Assembly (NCBI GenBank): GCA_900318685.1
Contig: ONLL01000035.1
Location: 1 to 59,917 of the forward strand
From: an uncultured Prevotellaceae bacterium
GTDB taxonomy: Bacteria; Bacteroidota; Bacteroidia; Bacteroidales; Bacteroidaceae
Direction: 5' to 3'
Length of the DNA: 59,917 bases
This document shows, in pieces, positions 1 through 7,079 of this stretch (positions are counted from its first letter, which is position 1; every line of letters starts with the position of its first letter). A program made the translations under genes and the position numbers. A model generated the notes under the pieces. It was not told the DNA's origin. It was given only the letters and a program-made list of their open reading frames with translations, and ran no database searches.

Positions 1-243
1 GTGATAGTCGCCCTGTGTGTCACTCCATGTCTCACGGTCTATTGAATCGACACAGACAAGCCTGATCTTCCCCTTGTCGATAAAACTGGAGAGCACGCCA
101 ACCATGTCGAAGTCCTGATAGTCGTAGAAACGTCCGTCCTGCGACGGGAAGACCAGCACGGGATGCCCCTCGGTGCCGTAGGTCTTGTATTCCATGTTAC
201 GACTGAGGGCATTGCTGTATTTCTTTACGTAGTTGATGTTCAT
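1..243 (-). CDS. Putative esterase (alpha/beta hydrolase), N-terminal part
   Basis: The first 81 residues of a protein that continues beyond the left edge of the window. The reading frame is open throughout and begins MNINYVKKYS. The stretch around YGTEGHPVLVFPSQDGRF followed by a tyrosine- and aspartate-rich loop resembles the start of PF00756-type putative esterases. The catalytic serine region lies outside the window, so activity cannot be judged. Its ATG overlaps the stop of the upstream ATP-grasp gene as ATGA, so the two are very likely translationally coupled and work together, possibly on a small peptide or acyl conjugate; that role is inference. Confidence 0.7.
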   Translation of the reverse strand, partial: MNINYVKKYSNALSRNMEYKTYGTEGHPVLVFPSQDGRFYDYQDFDMVGVLSSFIDKGKIRLVCVDSIDRETWSDTQGDYH

Positions 244-1433
244 TGCTTTGCGTGTACATAATAGATAAACTCCTGCACCTCGTCCATTGTGTTGAGTCGT
301 ACGGTATACATCTGCTGCCCCATGGCCGCCGAGAACAGCTCCGGCATGCGCTCACACATCATCAGTTGTCCGCTGTAGCGGTTTCTCACCTCGTTGTGGC
401 TGTGGCGGTAGCGATAGATGTCGCGTCGGCTGGCGAAGGCGCAGTAATAAGGCTTTCCTTCCTCGGTGCGCAATTCGTCGAAGGCCACCATATCGGCCCA
501 TACCTTATAAACATCTGCCGAGTGGGCATAGTTGATCATGTCGGGCGTGTAGCCTCCCGCCGGGCGCATATTCACTTCAAGAGCCACGAAGTCGCCGATG
601 TCGCCAAGCCCTGGACGCTCGCTGTCGAGTCGGAAGAACTCTAAGTGCACGAACCGGCTCACCACCCCGAAGGCCTTCACCGTGCGGCGGCCCAGCTGTC
701 GCAGGGGTTCCGGCATCTCCTTATCGACGTAGTACGACAGATCGAGCTTCAGGTTTACGATGTCCATGATGGACGGCGGCCAGACGGTCATTGCTTCAAA
801 CAACGGCTCGCCCTTGCTGTCGATGACAGCATCGTATGAGCATATCTCACCCGTGATGAACTCTTCGACCACGTATTGGTTGGCGCGCGGTTCCTTAACA
901 TAGAAATCGGCCAACTCGGCCCTACTGTTAATCTTGTAAGTACCGCTGGCCCCCACGCCCACGTCGGGCTTGGCTATGATGGGATAGCCCACCTCGGCGG
1001 CAAACTTGCTGACGGCCTCGATACCATTCGAAGCCAATGTCTGCCGTGCCGTCGGGATGCCGCTTTCCAGATAGTGCTTTTTCATCTCCTTCTTCTCCTT
1101 GATGCTGCTGATGCTGCTACTCTGTATACCCGTCGCGACGTTAAAGTCCGTCCGCAGCCGCGCGTCCTGCTCCAGCCAGTATTCGTTGTTTGATTCTATC
1201 CAGTCGATGCGTCCGTGGCGGTAGGCGAAGTAGGCCACGCCGCGGTACACCTCTTCGTAGTTCTCCAGCGAGCCCACGCGGTAGTACTCCGTCAGCGACT
1301 GCTTAAGCTCAGGCTGCAAGTGCTCGTAGGGCACGTCGGCAATGGCCAGCACAGTCACGCCGTTCTGGCTGAGCCGCTGGCAGAACTGCCAGTAAGTATG
1401 CGGGAAATGAGGAGATATAAATACAAAATTCAT
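240..1433 (-). CDS. ATP-grasp domain protein
   Basis: A 397-residue cytoplasmic ATP-grasp enzyme, a family that usually ligates a carboxylate to an amine or thiol using ATP. The start chosen is the ATG at 1433 (MNFVFISPHFP); an in-frame ATG 30 bases upstream overlaps the -7 promoter box and is less likely. Visible features are an N-terminal Rossmann-like part, a lysine/glycine-rich ATP loop (IAKPDVGVGASGTYKI), VVEEFITGEICSYD, and a metal/ATP-binding ALEVNMRPAGG segment near residue 300. The substrate is unknown. It shares a four-base stop/start overlap with the downstream esterase and has its own promoter. Confidence 0.85.
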   Translation of the reverse strand: MNFVFISPHFPHTYWQFCQRLSQNGVTVLAIADVPYEHLQPELKQSLTEYYRVGSLENYEEVYRGVAYFAYRHGRIDWIESNNEYWLEQDARLRTDFNVATGIQSSSISSIKEKKEMKKHYLESGIPTARQTLASNGIEAVSKFAAEVGYPIIAKPDVGVGASGTYKINSRAELADFYVKEPRANQYVVEEFITGEICSYDAVIDSKGEPLFEAMTVWPPSIMDIVNLKLDLSYYVDKEMPEPLRQLGRRTVKAFGVVSRFVHLEFFRLDSERPGLGDIGDFVALEVNMRPAGGYTPDMINYAHSADVYKVWADMVAFDELRTEEGKPYYCAFASRRDIYRYRHSHNEVRNRYSGQLMMCERMPELFSAAMGQQMYTVRLNTMDEVQEFIYYVHAKQ

Positions 1434-1460
1434 TTTACCAATATGAACATTTTTTCGGTG

Positions 1461-1492
1461 CAAAGGTACAGGTTTTAGACGAAACCTCCAAA
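1461..1492 (-). promoter_or_regulatory. Bacteroidetes-type promoter of the ATP-grasp gene
   Basis: On the minus strand a -7 box TACCTTTG (1468 to 1461) is preceded, after 20 bases, by TTTG (1492 to 1489). This matches the TAnnTTTG/TTTG pattern of Bacteroides-type sigma factors. The start codon lies 27 bases downstream of the -7 box. Confidence 0.75.
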
Positions 1493-1510
1493 TTAAGGCC
1501 GAAAATAAGA

Positions 1511-1544
1511 AAAATCCGCTTTAATTCGCCTTAAAGCAGATTTT
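1511..1544. terminator. Bidirectional hairpin terminator
   Basis: A 14-base inverted repeat (AAAATCCGCTTTAA and TTAAAGCAGATTTT, one mismatch) around a 6-base loop is followed by T-rich sequence on both strands. It lies about 100 bases beyond the stop of the HMA-domain gene and probably ends that transcript. Confidence 0.55.
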
Positions 1545-1642
1545 CTTTCCGATATTTCCAAACATGAGCATTGCTAACAGAATAATTTTCTGCCAGCGAT
1601 GCCCAACCTCCTGATGTGTGGTTCGCAGGCCGAGGACAATAG

Positions 1643-1936
1643 CTATTTCTTTTCCTCTTTCACCTCAGTGGCTTTATAATTTATTTTCTCAAACCCGGCA
1701 ATGATGTTCTGCACATTGGTTTTGTCGGCATCATACTCTATGGTGACCGTTTTTTTCTCAAGATTGGTCTTGATGGTCTTGATGCCTTTTTCAAAGCGGA
1801 TGTTGTTTTTGATTTTCTTCTCGCAATTCTGGCAATGCATCTCTGGCTGGGTTGTCAAGACTACGGTCTTGATGTCCTTGGCTAATAATGCTACGCTAAA
1901 TGATAAGGCAAAAATGATAAATGATAAACGCTTCAT
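1643..1936 (-). CDS. Periplasmic heavy-metal-associated (HMA) domain protein
   Basis: A 97-residue exported protein. It begins MKRLSFIIFALSFSVALLAK, a signal peptide, followed by one HMA/ferredoxin-like domain with the metal-binding motif MHCQNC (CxxC near residues 37-40) and a lysine/glutamate-rich tail. Such domains bind Cu(I), Zn or similar ions. It starts about 20 bases after the TonB-dependent receptor stop and is probably co-transcribed with it, suggesting receptor and protein handle the same metal. An upstream in-frame start inside the receptor gene was rejected because it would place residues before the signal peptide. Confidence 0.85.
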   Translation of the reverse strand: MKRLSFIIFALSFSVALLAKDIKTVVLTTQPEMHCQNCEKKIKNNIRFEKGIKTIKTNLEKKTVTIEYDADKTNVQNIIAGFEKINYKATEVKEEKK

Positions 1937-1956
1937 AACTCGAATATTTAAATGAA

Positions 1957-3933
1957 TCAAATCTTGTTCCAATTCAGTCTAATGCCAATATAGCCGATTG
2001 TTCCATGCACGGGGCCCCAAATCATGGTAGAGTCGAAGTTCGGCCCCCAAGGGTCGTCGGCTCCTATGACAGGATTTTTCTGCTTGAAATTTGTGATGTT
2101 CTCTCCTCCCACGTAGATGCTCCAGAAACGGAAGAAGCGGGTAATCTGAGCGCTGAGTTGTTCATAGCCCTTATAGCGGGCAGGCCATGAGGGGAAACCG
2201 TCGGCCGTGGCGTAGGGCGTTGGCATACGACCGCCGCCGTTCAGCTGGAGGGTGACGTCGAACTGCCATTTGCCGAGGCCGGGGGCATAGGAGGCGGTGA
2301 CAAGTCCCTTGTATTTATTTGTCAACGGCTTTTCGTTGAGCACACCGCCATAGGTCGATTTTACGTTTGACCGCCGATAGGTGGCAGTCAGCGTGAAGCC
2401 CTCGAATAAGGGATAGGACGCTTCTGCCTGCCAGGTATGAGAATAGCTTTCGCCGTTAAGATTGGAGAAACGTACGGTATGCGGGTCAGCATCGAAATCG
2501 ATGACGGCCTGATGGAGGAAGGTGGTGTAATAATACTCCGCATTCAGCTCCAGTTTCTTTTCTCCCACAGGAATGCTGAGGGCGGCACTAAGCCCGTAGT
2601 TCCAAGCCTCTTCCTGGTCCAGGTCAGGGTCGACTACCACATGCCGACCGCTGGCCAGCAAATAGTGGTTCTCTGCCAGTGGGTGAACAGTGCGCCAGCC
2701 TTTACCTATGGAACCCCGGAGGGTCAGAAAGCCGTTGGGCGAATATTTCAGATGCATTCTCGGAGTGAGGAATCCGCCGTAGATGCTGCTGTGGTCCCAC
2801 CGCAGACCACCCATCACAACGAGCCTCTCTCCCAGCTTGTAGGTATATTGGGCGTAGAGGCCAGGGGTGGTTTCGGAAGGAAATTCGCTTAAATAGTCGT
2901 AGTTCAGGCTGACGCCCGTGGATAGGCTGTGGTGTTCGCTGAAGTCAGTCTCAAACATCAGCGAGGCATAGCCATTGCGCTGGTCTGCATGATAGCTTTT
3001 TTGTCCATATTCCGCATCAGCGTGGTGGAGCGAACCTGAGAGAATGAGCGCCACGTTCGATGCGTGTTCCTCGTTGAATATATAGGCATTCTTGACAAAG
3101 GCCTCATAGCGCTCGTTGGTGATGTCGATGAGATAGGGGTGAGTGGTAAGGGGTGAATGGTGAGCCAGCTGTCCGCCTTCCCTGTGCTCCTTCAGTCCTT
3201 TCACCGAGGCCTGGAAAATGTAGTAATCGCCCATCCATGCCCATCGGCTCTGCAGTAAGCCTTGCTTTATTTTGGGCATGTCTGCGAAACCGTCACCGTT
3301 GGCATCATGCGCCTTGCCGGGCATCTCGTAGTGCCCCAACAAGGCGGTGCTCCACCGCTTCGACAGCTGGAGGTTTCCACCGAGGTTAGCCTCAAGTTTT
3401 CCCTTCGTGTTATAATAGAGGTTCGCATCGGCAAAGGGCGTTGCCTGCGGTTTCTTGAACTCCACGTTAATCTGTCCGGTGATGCTCTCGTGGCCATTCT
3501 TCACCGACGATGCACCCTTCGACACCTGTATGCTTTGCATCCATGGTCCAGGAATATAGCCCAATGCAAAGGGGGTTGCCAGTCCCCGATAGTTAGGAAT
3601 GTTTTCCGTCAGCATTTGCACATACGTGCCACTCAGTCCTAACAGCCTTATCTGCCGTGCGCCGGTGGCTGCATCGGCATAGTTCACATCCACCGACGGG
3701 TTGGTGGTGAAGCTTTCGCCAAGATTGCAGCAGGCGGCACGCAGCAGTTCCTTCGAACTGATGATTTCGGTGTTGCCGACAGCCGAAGCTCTTACCCGGT
3801 CAACGCCGTTGGCCGTCACTGTCACTTCCCTAAGCTCCTGCCCCACGAGGCTGTCTGCCCTCAGCGAGTCTGCCACCTGCGCACAGAGCGAGGTGGAAGT
3901 CAGAAGTGCCAGTAGTGTCAGTGTTGTTTTCAC
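1957..3933 (-). CDS. TonB-dependent outer-membrane receptor
   Basis: A 658-residue outer-membrane receptor. The start is taken as GTG at 3933 because the frame then opens with a signal peptide (VKTTLTLLALLTSTSLCAQ) and because the -7 promoter box sits immediately upstream; the longer open frame starts upstream of that promoter. A plug domain follows (ELREVTVTANGVDRVRAS, then VSKGASSVKNGHESITGQI), then a beta-barrel ending GIRLNWNKI. No SusD partner is present, so it is not a classical glycan-uptake pair. The downstream HMA gene suggests a metal such as copper as ligand or cofactor; this is inference. A low-complexity heptamer tract lies in frame at 3136-3164. Confidence 0.88.
   Translation of the reverse strand: MKTTLTLLALLTSTSLCAQVADSLRADSLVGQELREVTVTANGVDRVRASAVGNTEIISSKELLRAACCNLGESFTTNPSVDVNYADAATGARQIRLLGLSGTYVQMLTENIPNYRGLATPFALGYIPGPWMQSIQVSKGASSVKNGHESITGQINVEFKKPQATPFADANLYYNTKGKLEANLGGNLQLSKRWSTALLGHYEMPGKAHDANGDGFADMPKIKQGLLQSRWAWMGDYYIFQASVKGLKEHREGGQLAHHSPLTTHPYLIDITNERYEAFVKNAYIFNEEHASNVALILSGSLHHADAEYGQKSYHADQRNGYASLMFETDFSEHHSLSTGVSLNYDYLSEFPSETTPGLYAQYTYKLGERLVVMGGLRWDHSSIYGGFLTPRMHLKYSPNGFLTLRGSIGKGWRTVHPLAENHYLLASGRHVVVDPDLDQEEAWNYGLSAALSIPVGEKKLELNAEYYYTTFLHQAVIDFDADPHTVRFSNLNGESYSHTWQAEASYPLFEGFTLTATYRRSNVKSTYGGVLNEKPLTNKYKGLVTASYAPGLGKWQFDVTLQLNGGGRMPTPYATADGFPSWPARYKGYEQLSAQITRFFRFWSIYVGGENITNFKQKNPVIGADDPWGPNFDSTMIWGPVHGTIGYIGIRLNWNKI
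3136..3164. repeat. In-frame heptamer repeat tract inside the TonB receptor gene
   Basis: Read on the minus strand this is a run of 7-base units (ATTCACC, CCTTACC, ACTCACC) encoding a short HHSPLTTHPYL segment in the barrel. Similar 7-base tracts occur between genes elsewhere in the window. Confidence 0.6.
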
Positions 3934-3938
3934 GGGTG

Positions 3939-3970
3939 CAAAGGTACGGCTTTTTCCGAAATGCACGAAG
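3939..3970 (-). promoter_or_regulatory. Promoter of the TonB receptor gene
   Basis: A clear -7 box TACCTTTG (3946 to 3939) lies only 5 bases before the GTG start. The -33 region is weak (TTCG about 20 bases upstream). Transcription would start at or next to the initiation codon, giving a leaderless or nearly leaderless message. Confidence 0.6.
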
Positions 3971-4018
3971 CATTTTTGCAATTTTTTGCAAAAAGGGCGG
4001 TGCCGATGACACTGGCAG

Positions 4019-4450
4019 TCAAAGGTGACTCTCTTTTTCCACCACCTCACCATTCAGTATCTTGAAGGAGTTCAGGCGGGGCTCGCCATTGAGCAGCGAG
4101 AGGATGGCGTAGCGGATGGTGGGGTCGTTGGCTAAGCGCAAATCTTCCTGCGAGGGTCGAGAGGGCGAGGCGGGATGCGAGTGCCAGTTGGCGAGAATCT
4201 TCAGGCCCTTGCTGCGAGCGTATTTCAGGGCGGCAAACTGTTCCTTCGGGGCGAAGGAGAAGTGCTCGGGCGAGTGGTCAGTATTCTCCATCGGGTAGTT
4301 CTCGACGACAGTGCCACCACCTGCCTCACCGTCAGGTGCGAGAAGTGGGGAGATGGAGGGAGTGCCCAGCAGATAGCCGCACGACTCGTTGGGCGCATCC
4401 CGTAAGGCTTGCTCTATCAGCTCTTGGATAATAGTCTCTGGTATGTACAT
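4019..4450 (-). CDS. JAMM/MPN+ metallopeptidase of the sulfur operon
   Basis: A 143-residue zinc peptidase of the JAMM family. The full metal motif is visible: E22 in NESCGYLLG, then HSHPASPSRPSQED (H90, H92, S100, D103). The start is the ATG at 4450; the longer open frame upstream overlaps the E1 gene. In bacteria such enzymes trim residues from the C-terminus of ThiS/MoaD-like sulfur carriers or cleave carrier-cysteine adducts, as in Wolinella homocysteine synthesis and the mycobacterial CysM-CysO-Mec route. The carrier two genes upstream ends with residues after its diglycine, which fits a trimming role. It is the last gene of the operon, 25 bases after the E1 gene. Confidence 0.88.
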   Translation of the reverse strand: MYIPETIIQELIEQALRDAPNESCGYLLGTPSISPLLAPDGEAGGGTVVENYPMENTDHSPEHFSFAPKEQFAALKYARSKGLKILANWHSHPASPSRPSQEDLRLANDPTIRYAILSLLNGEPRLNSFKILNGEVVEKESHL

Positions 4451-4475
4451 GGTGGTGGGCGTTAGGTGATGTGTG

Positions 4476-5282
4476 TTATTTGTGCAGGTCGCAGGCTGCC
4501 TGCTCGTAGTCGATGAGTTCCGTGACGGTGGGGTTGTTACCACAGATGGTACATGAGGGGCGCTGGCGCACAGGGATGGTGCGGAACTGCATGGTCTTGG
4601 CGTCGAAAGTGAGCAGACGGTCGGTGAGCAGCTCGCCAACGCCGGTGAAGTACTTCAGCGTCTCGGCTGCCTGGATGGTGCCTAGCATGCCGGCGATAGC
4701 TCCGAGTACACCGGCTTGCGAGCAAGTGGGCACGGCTCCTGCGGGAGGTGGCTCCTTGAACATACAGCGGTAGCAAGCTGTACCAGGCAGATGGGTGAAC
4801 GTCTGCCCGTTAAAGCGCAGGATGCCGCCGTGGGAGAACGGCTTGCCCACCATCACACAAGCGTCGTTGATGAGGAACTTCACGGGGAAGTTGTCGGTGC
4901 CGTCAACGATGAAGTCATATTGCTTGATGATGTCGAGCGCGTTAGTCGAGTCGAGGAACTCATAGTAGGTATCCACTTTCACGTCAGGGTTGATGGCCTT
5001 GATCTTCTCCTTCGCACTCTGTACTTTCGGCACTCCCACGTCTTTCGTGAAGTGAATGACCTGGCGTTGGAGATTGCTCAAGTCAACGACATCAGCATCC
5101 ACGATGCCAATCGTACCAATGCCCGCTGCAGCGAGGTAGAGAGACACGGGAGCACCCAATCCGCCGGCACCCACTACGAGTACACGGGCGTTCATGATTT
5201 TCTCCTGGCCCTCCACACCAACATCCTGCAGGAGGATGTGCCGCGAGTAGCGCTGTATCTGTTCTTCTGTAAAGTCAATCAT
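4476..5282 (-). CDS. E1-like sulfur-carrier adenylyltransferase (HesA/MoeB/ThiF family)
   Basis: A 268-residue enzyme that should adenylate the C-terminal glycine of the ThiS-like carrier so that sulfur can be loaded as a thiocarboxylate. Visible are the nucleotide-binding loop GAGGLG (38-43), the ATP/Mg residues around DLSNLQRQ, GTDNF (128-132), two zinc-binding pairs CYRC (170/173) and CTIC (244/247), and a conserved cysteine in PTCSQAG (187). There is no rhodanese domain, so sulfur must come from another protein, plausibly the desulfurase or TusA. The ATG at 5282 overlaps the carrier's stop codon (ATGA), indicating translational coupling. Confidence 0.9.
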   Translation of the reverse strand: MIDFTEEQIQRYSRHILLQDVGVEGQEKIMNARVLVVGAGGLGAPVSLYLAAAGIGTIGIVDADVVDLSNLQRQVIHFTKDVGVPKVQSAKEKIKAINPDVKVDTYYEFLDSTNALDIIKQYDFIVDGTDNFPVKFLINDACVMVGKPFSHGGILRFNGQTFTHLPGTACYRCMFKEPPPAGAVPTCSQAGVLGAIAGMLGTIQAAETLKYFTGVGELLTDRLLTFDAKTMQFRTIPVRQRPSCTICGNNPTVTELIDYEQAACDLHK

Positions 5283-5491
5283 AATGTGCCTCCTCCCATG
5301 AAATACAGGAAATCCACGCTGTCGCCCTCCTTCATCTGGATGCTGTCCCACTCGTTGCGGTCGACAAAGTCCTCGTTCACCTGAACGCTGACCATCTCAG
5401 GCTGCTGCACGTCGTTCTGCTTGATGAGTTCTGTGAGGCTGAGGGGCAACTGCACCTCCTGTGCCTCTCCGTTTACTGTAATCTTTGCCAT
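5279..5491 (-). CDS. ThiS/MoaD-like sulfur carrier with a masked C-terminus
   Basis: A 70-residue beta-grasp protein beginning MAKITVNGEAQEVQLP, as in ThiS. The C-terminus reads YFMGGGTL rather than ending at GlyGly. The two or three extra residues would block adenylation until removed, and the operon supplies a JAMM peptidase. This matches the logic of HcyS/HcyD in Wolinella homocysteine biosynthesis. A general thiamin ThiS is less likely because no thi genes are present. It lies 3 bases downstream of the desulfurase and overlaps the E1 start. Confidence 0.87.
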   Translation of the reverse strand: MAKITVNGEAQEVQLPLSLTELIKQNDVQQPEMVSVQVNEDFVDRNEWDSIQMKEGDSVDFLYFMGGGTL

Positions 5492-5494
5492 AGT

Positions 5495-7045
5495 CTATCT
5501 TCCTATAATCTTTTTTACTGCAATTACTAATTTGTCCACGTCCTTACGCGTGTTGTAGAGGGCAAAAGTGGGACGGACGCTCATCTCGTAGCCCAGGGCG
5601 CGCAGGGCTGGCTGGGCACAGTGGTGACCGGCACGTACGGCGATGCCCTCTTTGTCGAGCAGGGTACCTACTTCTGGAACCGGGATGCCGTCGAGCACGA
5701 AGCTCACGACAGAGACGCGCTGCTTGGGATTGCCGAGGAGCGTGAGGCCGGGAATCTGAGCCAGCTGTTCACGGGCATACTCCGTCAGTTTGTGCTCATG
5801 CGCCTCGATGTTGCGGATGCCGAGGTGGGCCACATAGTCGAGTGCAGCACCAAGACCGATGGCATCGGCCACGTTAGGCGTGCCAGCCTCAAAGCGGGCT
5901 GGCGGCACGTTATACTCCGTGCGCTCGATGGTCACGTCCTTAATCATGTTTCCTCCACCCTGCCAGGGCTGCATCTTGTCTAGCAAATCCTTACGGCCAT
6001 AAACCACGCCGACGCCGTTGGGGCCATAGATCTTGTGGCCGCTGAAGACGAAGAAGTCGGCACCGAGCTGCTGCACGTCGACGGGTGTGTGGGCTATCGA
6101 CTGGGCACCGTCGATGAGTACGGGGATGTTGTGCGAGTGGGCGATGTCGATGATGCGCTGCACGTCGTTGATGGTGCCGAAGGTGTTGTTCACATGACCC
6201 ACGGAAACAAAGCGTGTGCGGGGTGTGATGAGCCTTTCGAACTCTGAGAGCACCAGGTCGCCGTTCTTATCTGTGGGGATGGCCTTCAGTGTGCAGCCCT
6301 TCTCCTGACAGACGCGCTGCCAGGGCACGATATTGGCATGGTGGTCCAGCTCCGAGACGATGACCTCGTCACCGGGCGTCAGATACTGCCGTCCGTAGGT
6401 CTGCGCCACAAGGTTGATGCCCTCAGTGGTGCCGCGCACGAAGATGATTTCTTCGCTCGTGGCGGCATTGATGAACCGCTGTACTTTCTCACGGGCCTCC
6501 TCGTAGGCATCCGTCGCACGTGCCGCAAGGGTGTGCGCCCCGCGGTGGATGTTCGAGTTGTAGGTGCGGTAGTAATTCGAAATCTTGTCGATGACCTGAT
6601 TCGGCTTCTGCGTCGTAGCACCGTTGTCGAGCCAGACGAGGTCGTGGCCGTTCACCTTTTGCTGCAGCACGGGGAAGTCTTTCTTGATCTGCTCAGAGTT
6701 CAGCGTGTCTACCTCCTCGTAGTGCATGTTGCGCAGTTTCTGAGACTCTGGTATGCCGATGCCGAAGCCGTCCTCTTTGGGGAGTAAAGTCCCCTGTGGC
6801 AGCGGTCCGGGCGACAGGTCTGGGAAGGGCGAGCCGCCGCCGAGCAGGGCCTTGAAGCCAGCCTCCAGCTTCTCCAGGTGCAGTTCCTCGTCGGGCAGTA
6901 TTGCCTTCCTCTCGGTCTGAAGCTCCTCGGGGCAGTATTGCTGGGCCAGCGCCCTCAGCTGCTCCAGAATACCACCGTCTGTCGGTGGTGCCTGGGCGTA
7001 GCCGAATCCCGGGTCAGGTATAAATAGCTGTTGTATATTGATCAT
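5495..7045 (-). CDS. SufS-type cysteine desulfurase with N-terminal encapsulin-cargo-like extension
   Basis: A 516-residue PLP enzyme that should convert cysteine to alanine and an enzyme persulfide. Residues about 116-516 are a complete class II (SufS) desulfurase: LDNGATTQKP, SELDHHANIVPW, IDGAQS, PLP lysine K338 in SGHKIYGP, and catalytic C476 in RAGHHCAQP. Normal SufS is about 405 residues; here about 115 extra residues precede it, rich in Gly, Pro and Leu with segments such as PGPLPQGTLLP. Such disordered N-terminal extensions target desulfurases into family 2 encapsulins, and the shell gene is 34 bases upstream. The start ATG at 7045 avoids overlap with the shell gene. Confidence 0.92.
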   Translation of the reverse strand: MINIQQLFIPDPGFGYAQAPPTDGGILEQLRALAQQYCPEELQTERKAILPDEELHLEKLEAGFKALLGGGSPFPDLSPGPLPQGTLLPKEDGFGIGIPESQKLRNMHYEEVDTLNSEQIKKDFPVLQQKVNGHDLVWLDNGATTQKPNQVIDKISNYYRTYNSNIHRGAHTLAARATDAYEEAREKVQRFINAATSEEIIFVRGTTEGINLVAQTYGRQYLTPGDEVIVSELDHHANIVPWQRVCQEKGCTLKAIPTDKNGDLVLSEFERLITPRTRFVSVGHVNNTFGTINDVQRIIDIAHSHNIPVLIDGAQSIAHTPVDVQQLGADFFVFSGHKIYGPNGVGVVYGRKDLLDKMQPWQGGGNMIKDVTIERTEYNVPPARFEAGTPNVADAIGLGAALDYVAHLGIRNIEAHEHKLTEYAREQLAQIPGLTLLGNPKQRVSVVSFVLDGIPVPEVGTLLDKEGIAVRAGHHCAQPALRALGYEMSVRPTFALYNTRKDVDKLVIAVKKIIGR

Positions 7046-7079
7046 ACGGTATGTCAAATGATTTTGCAGGGGACTGTTT

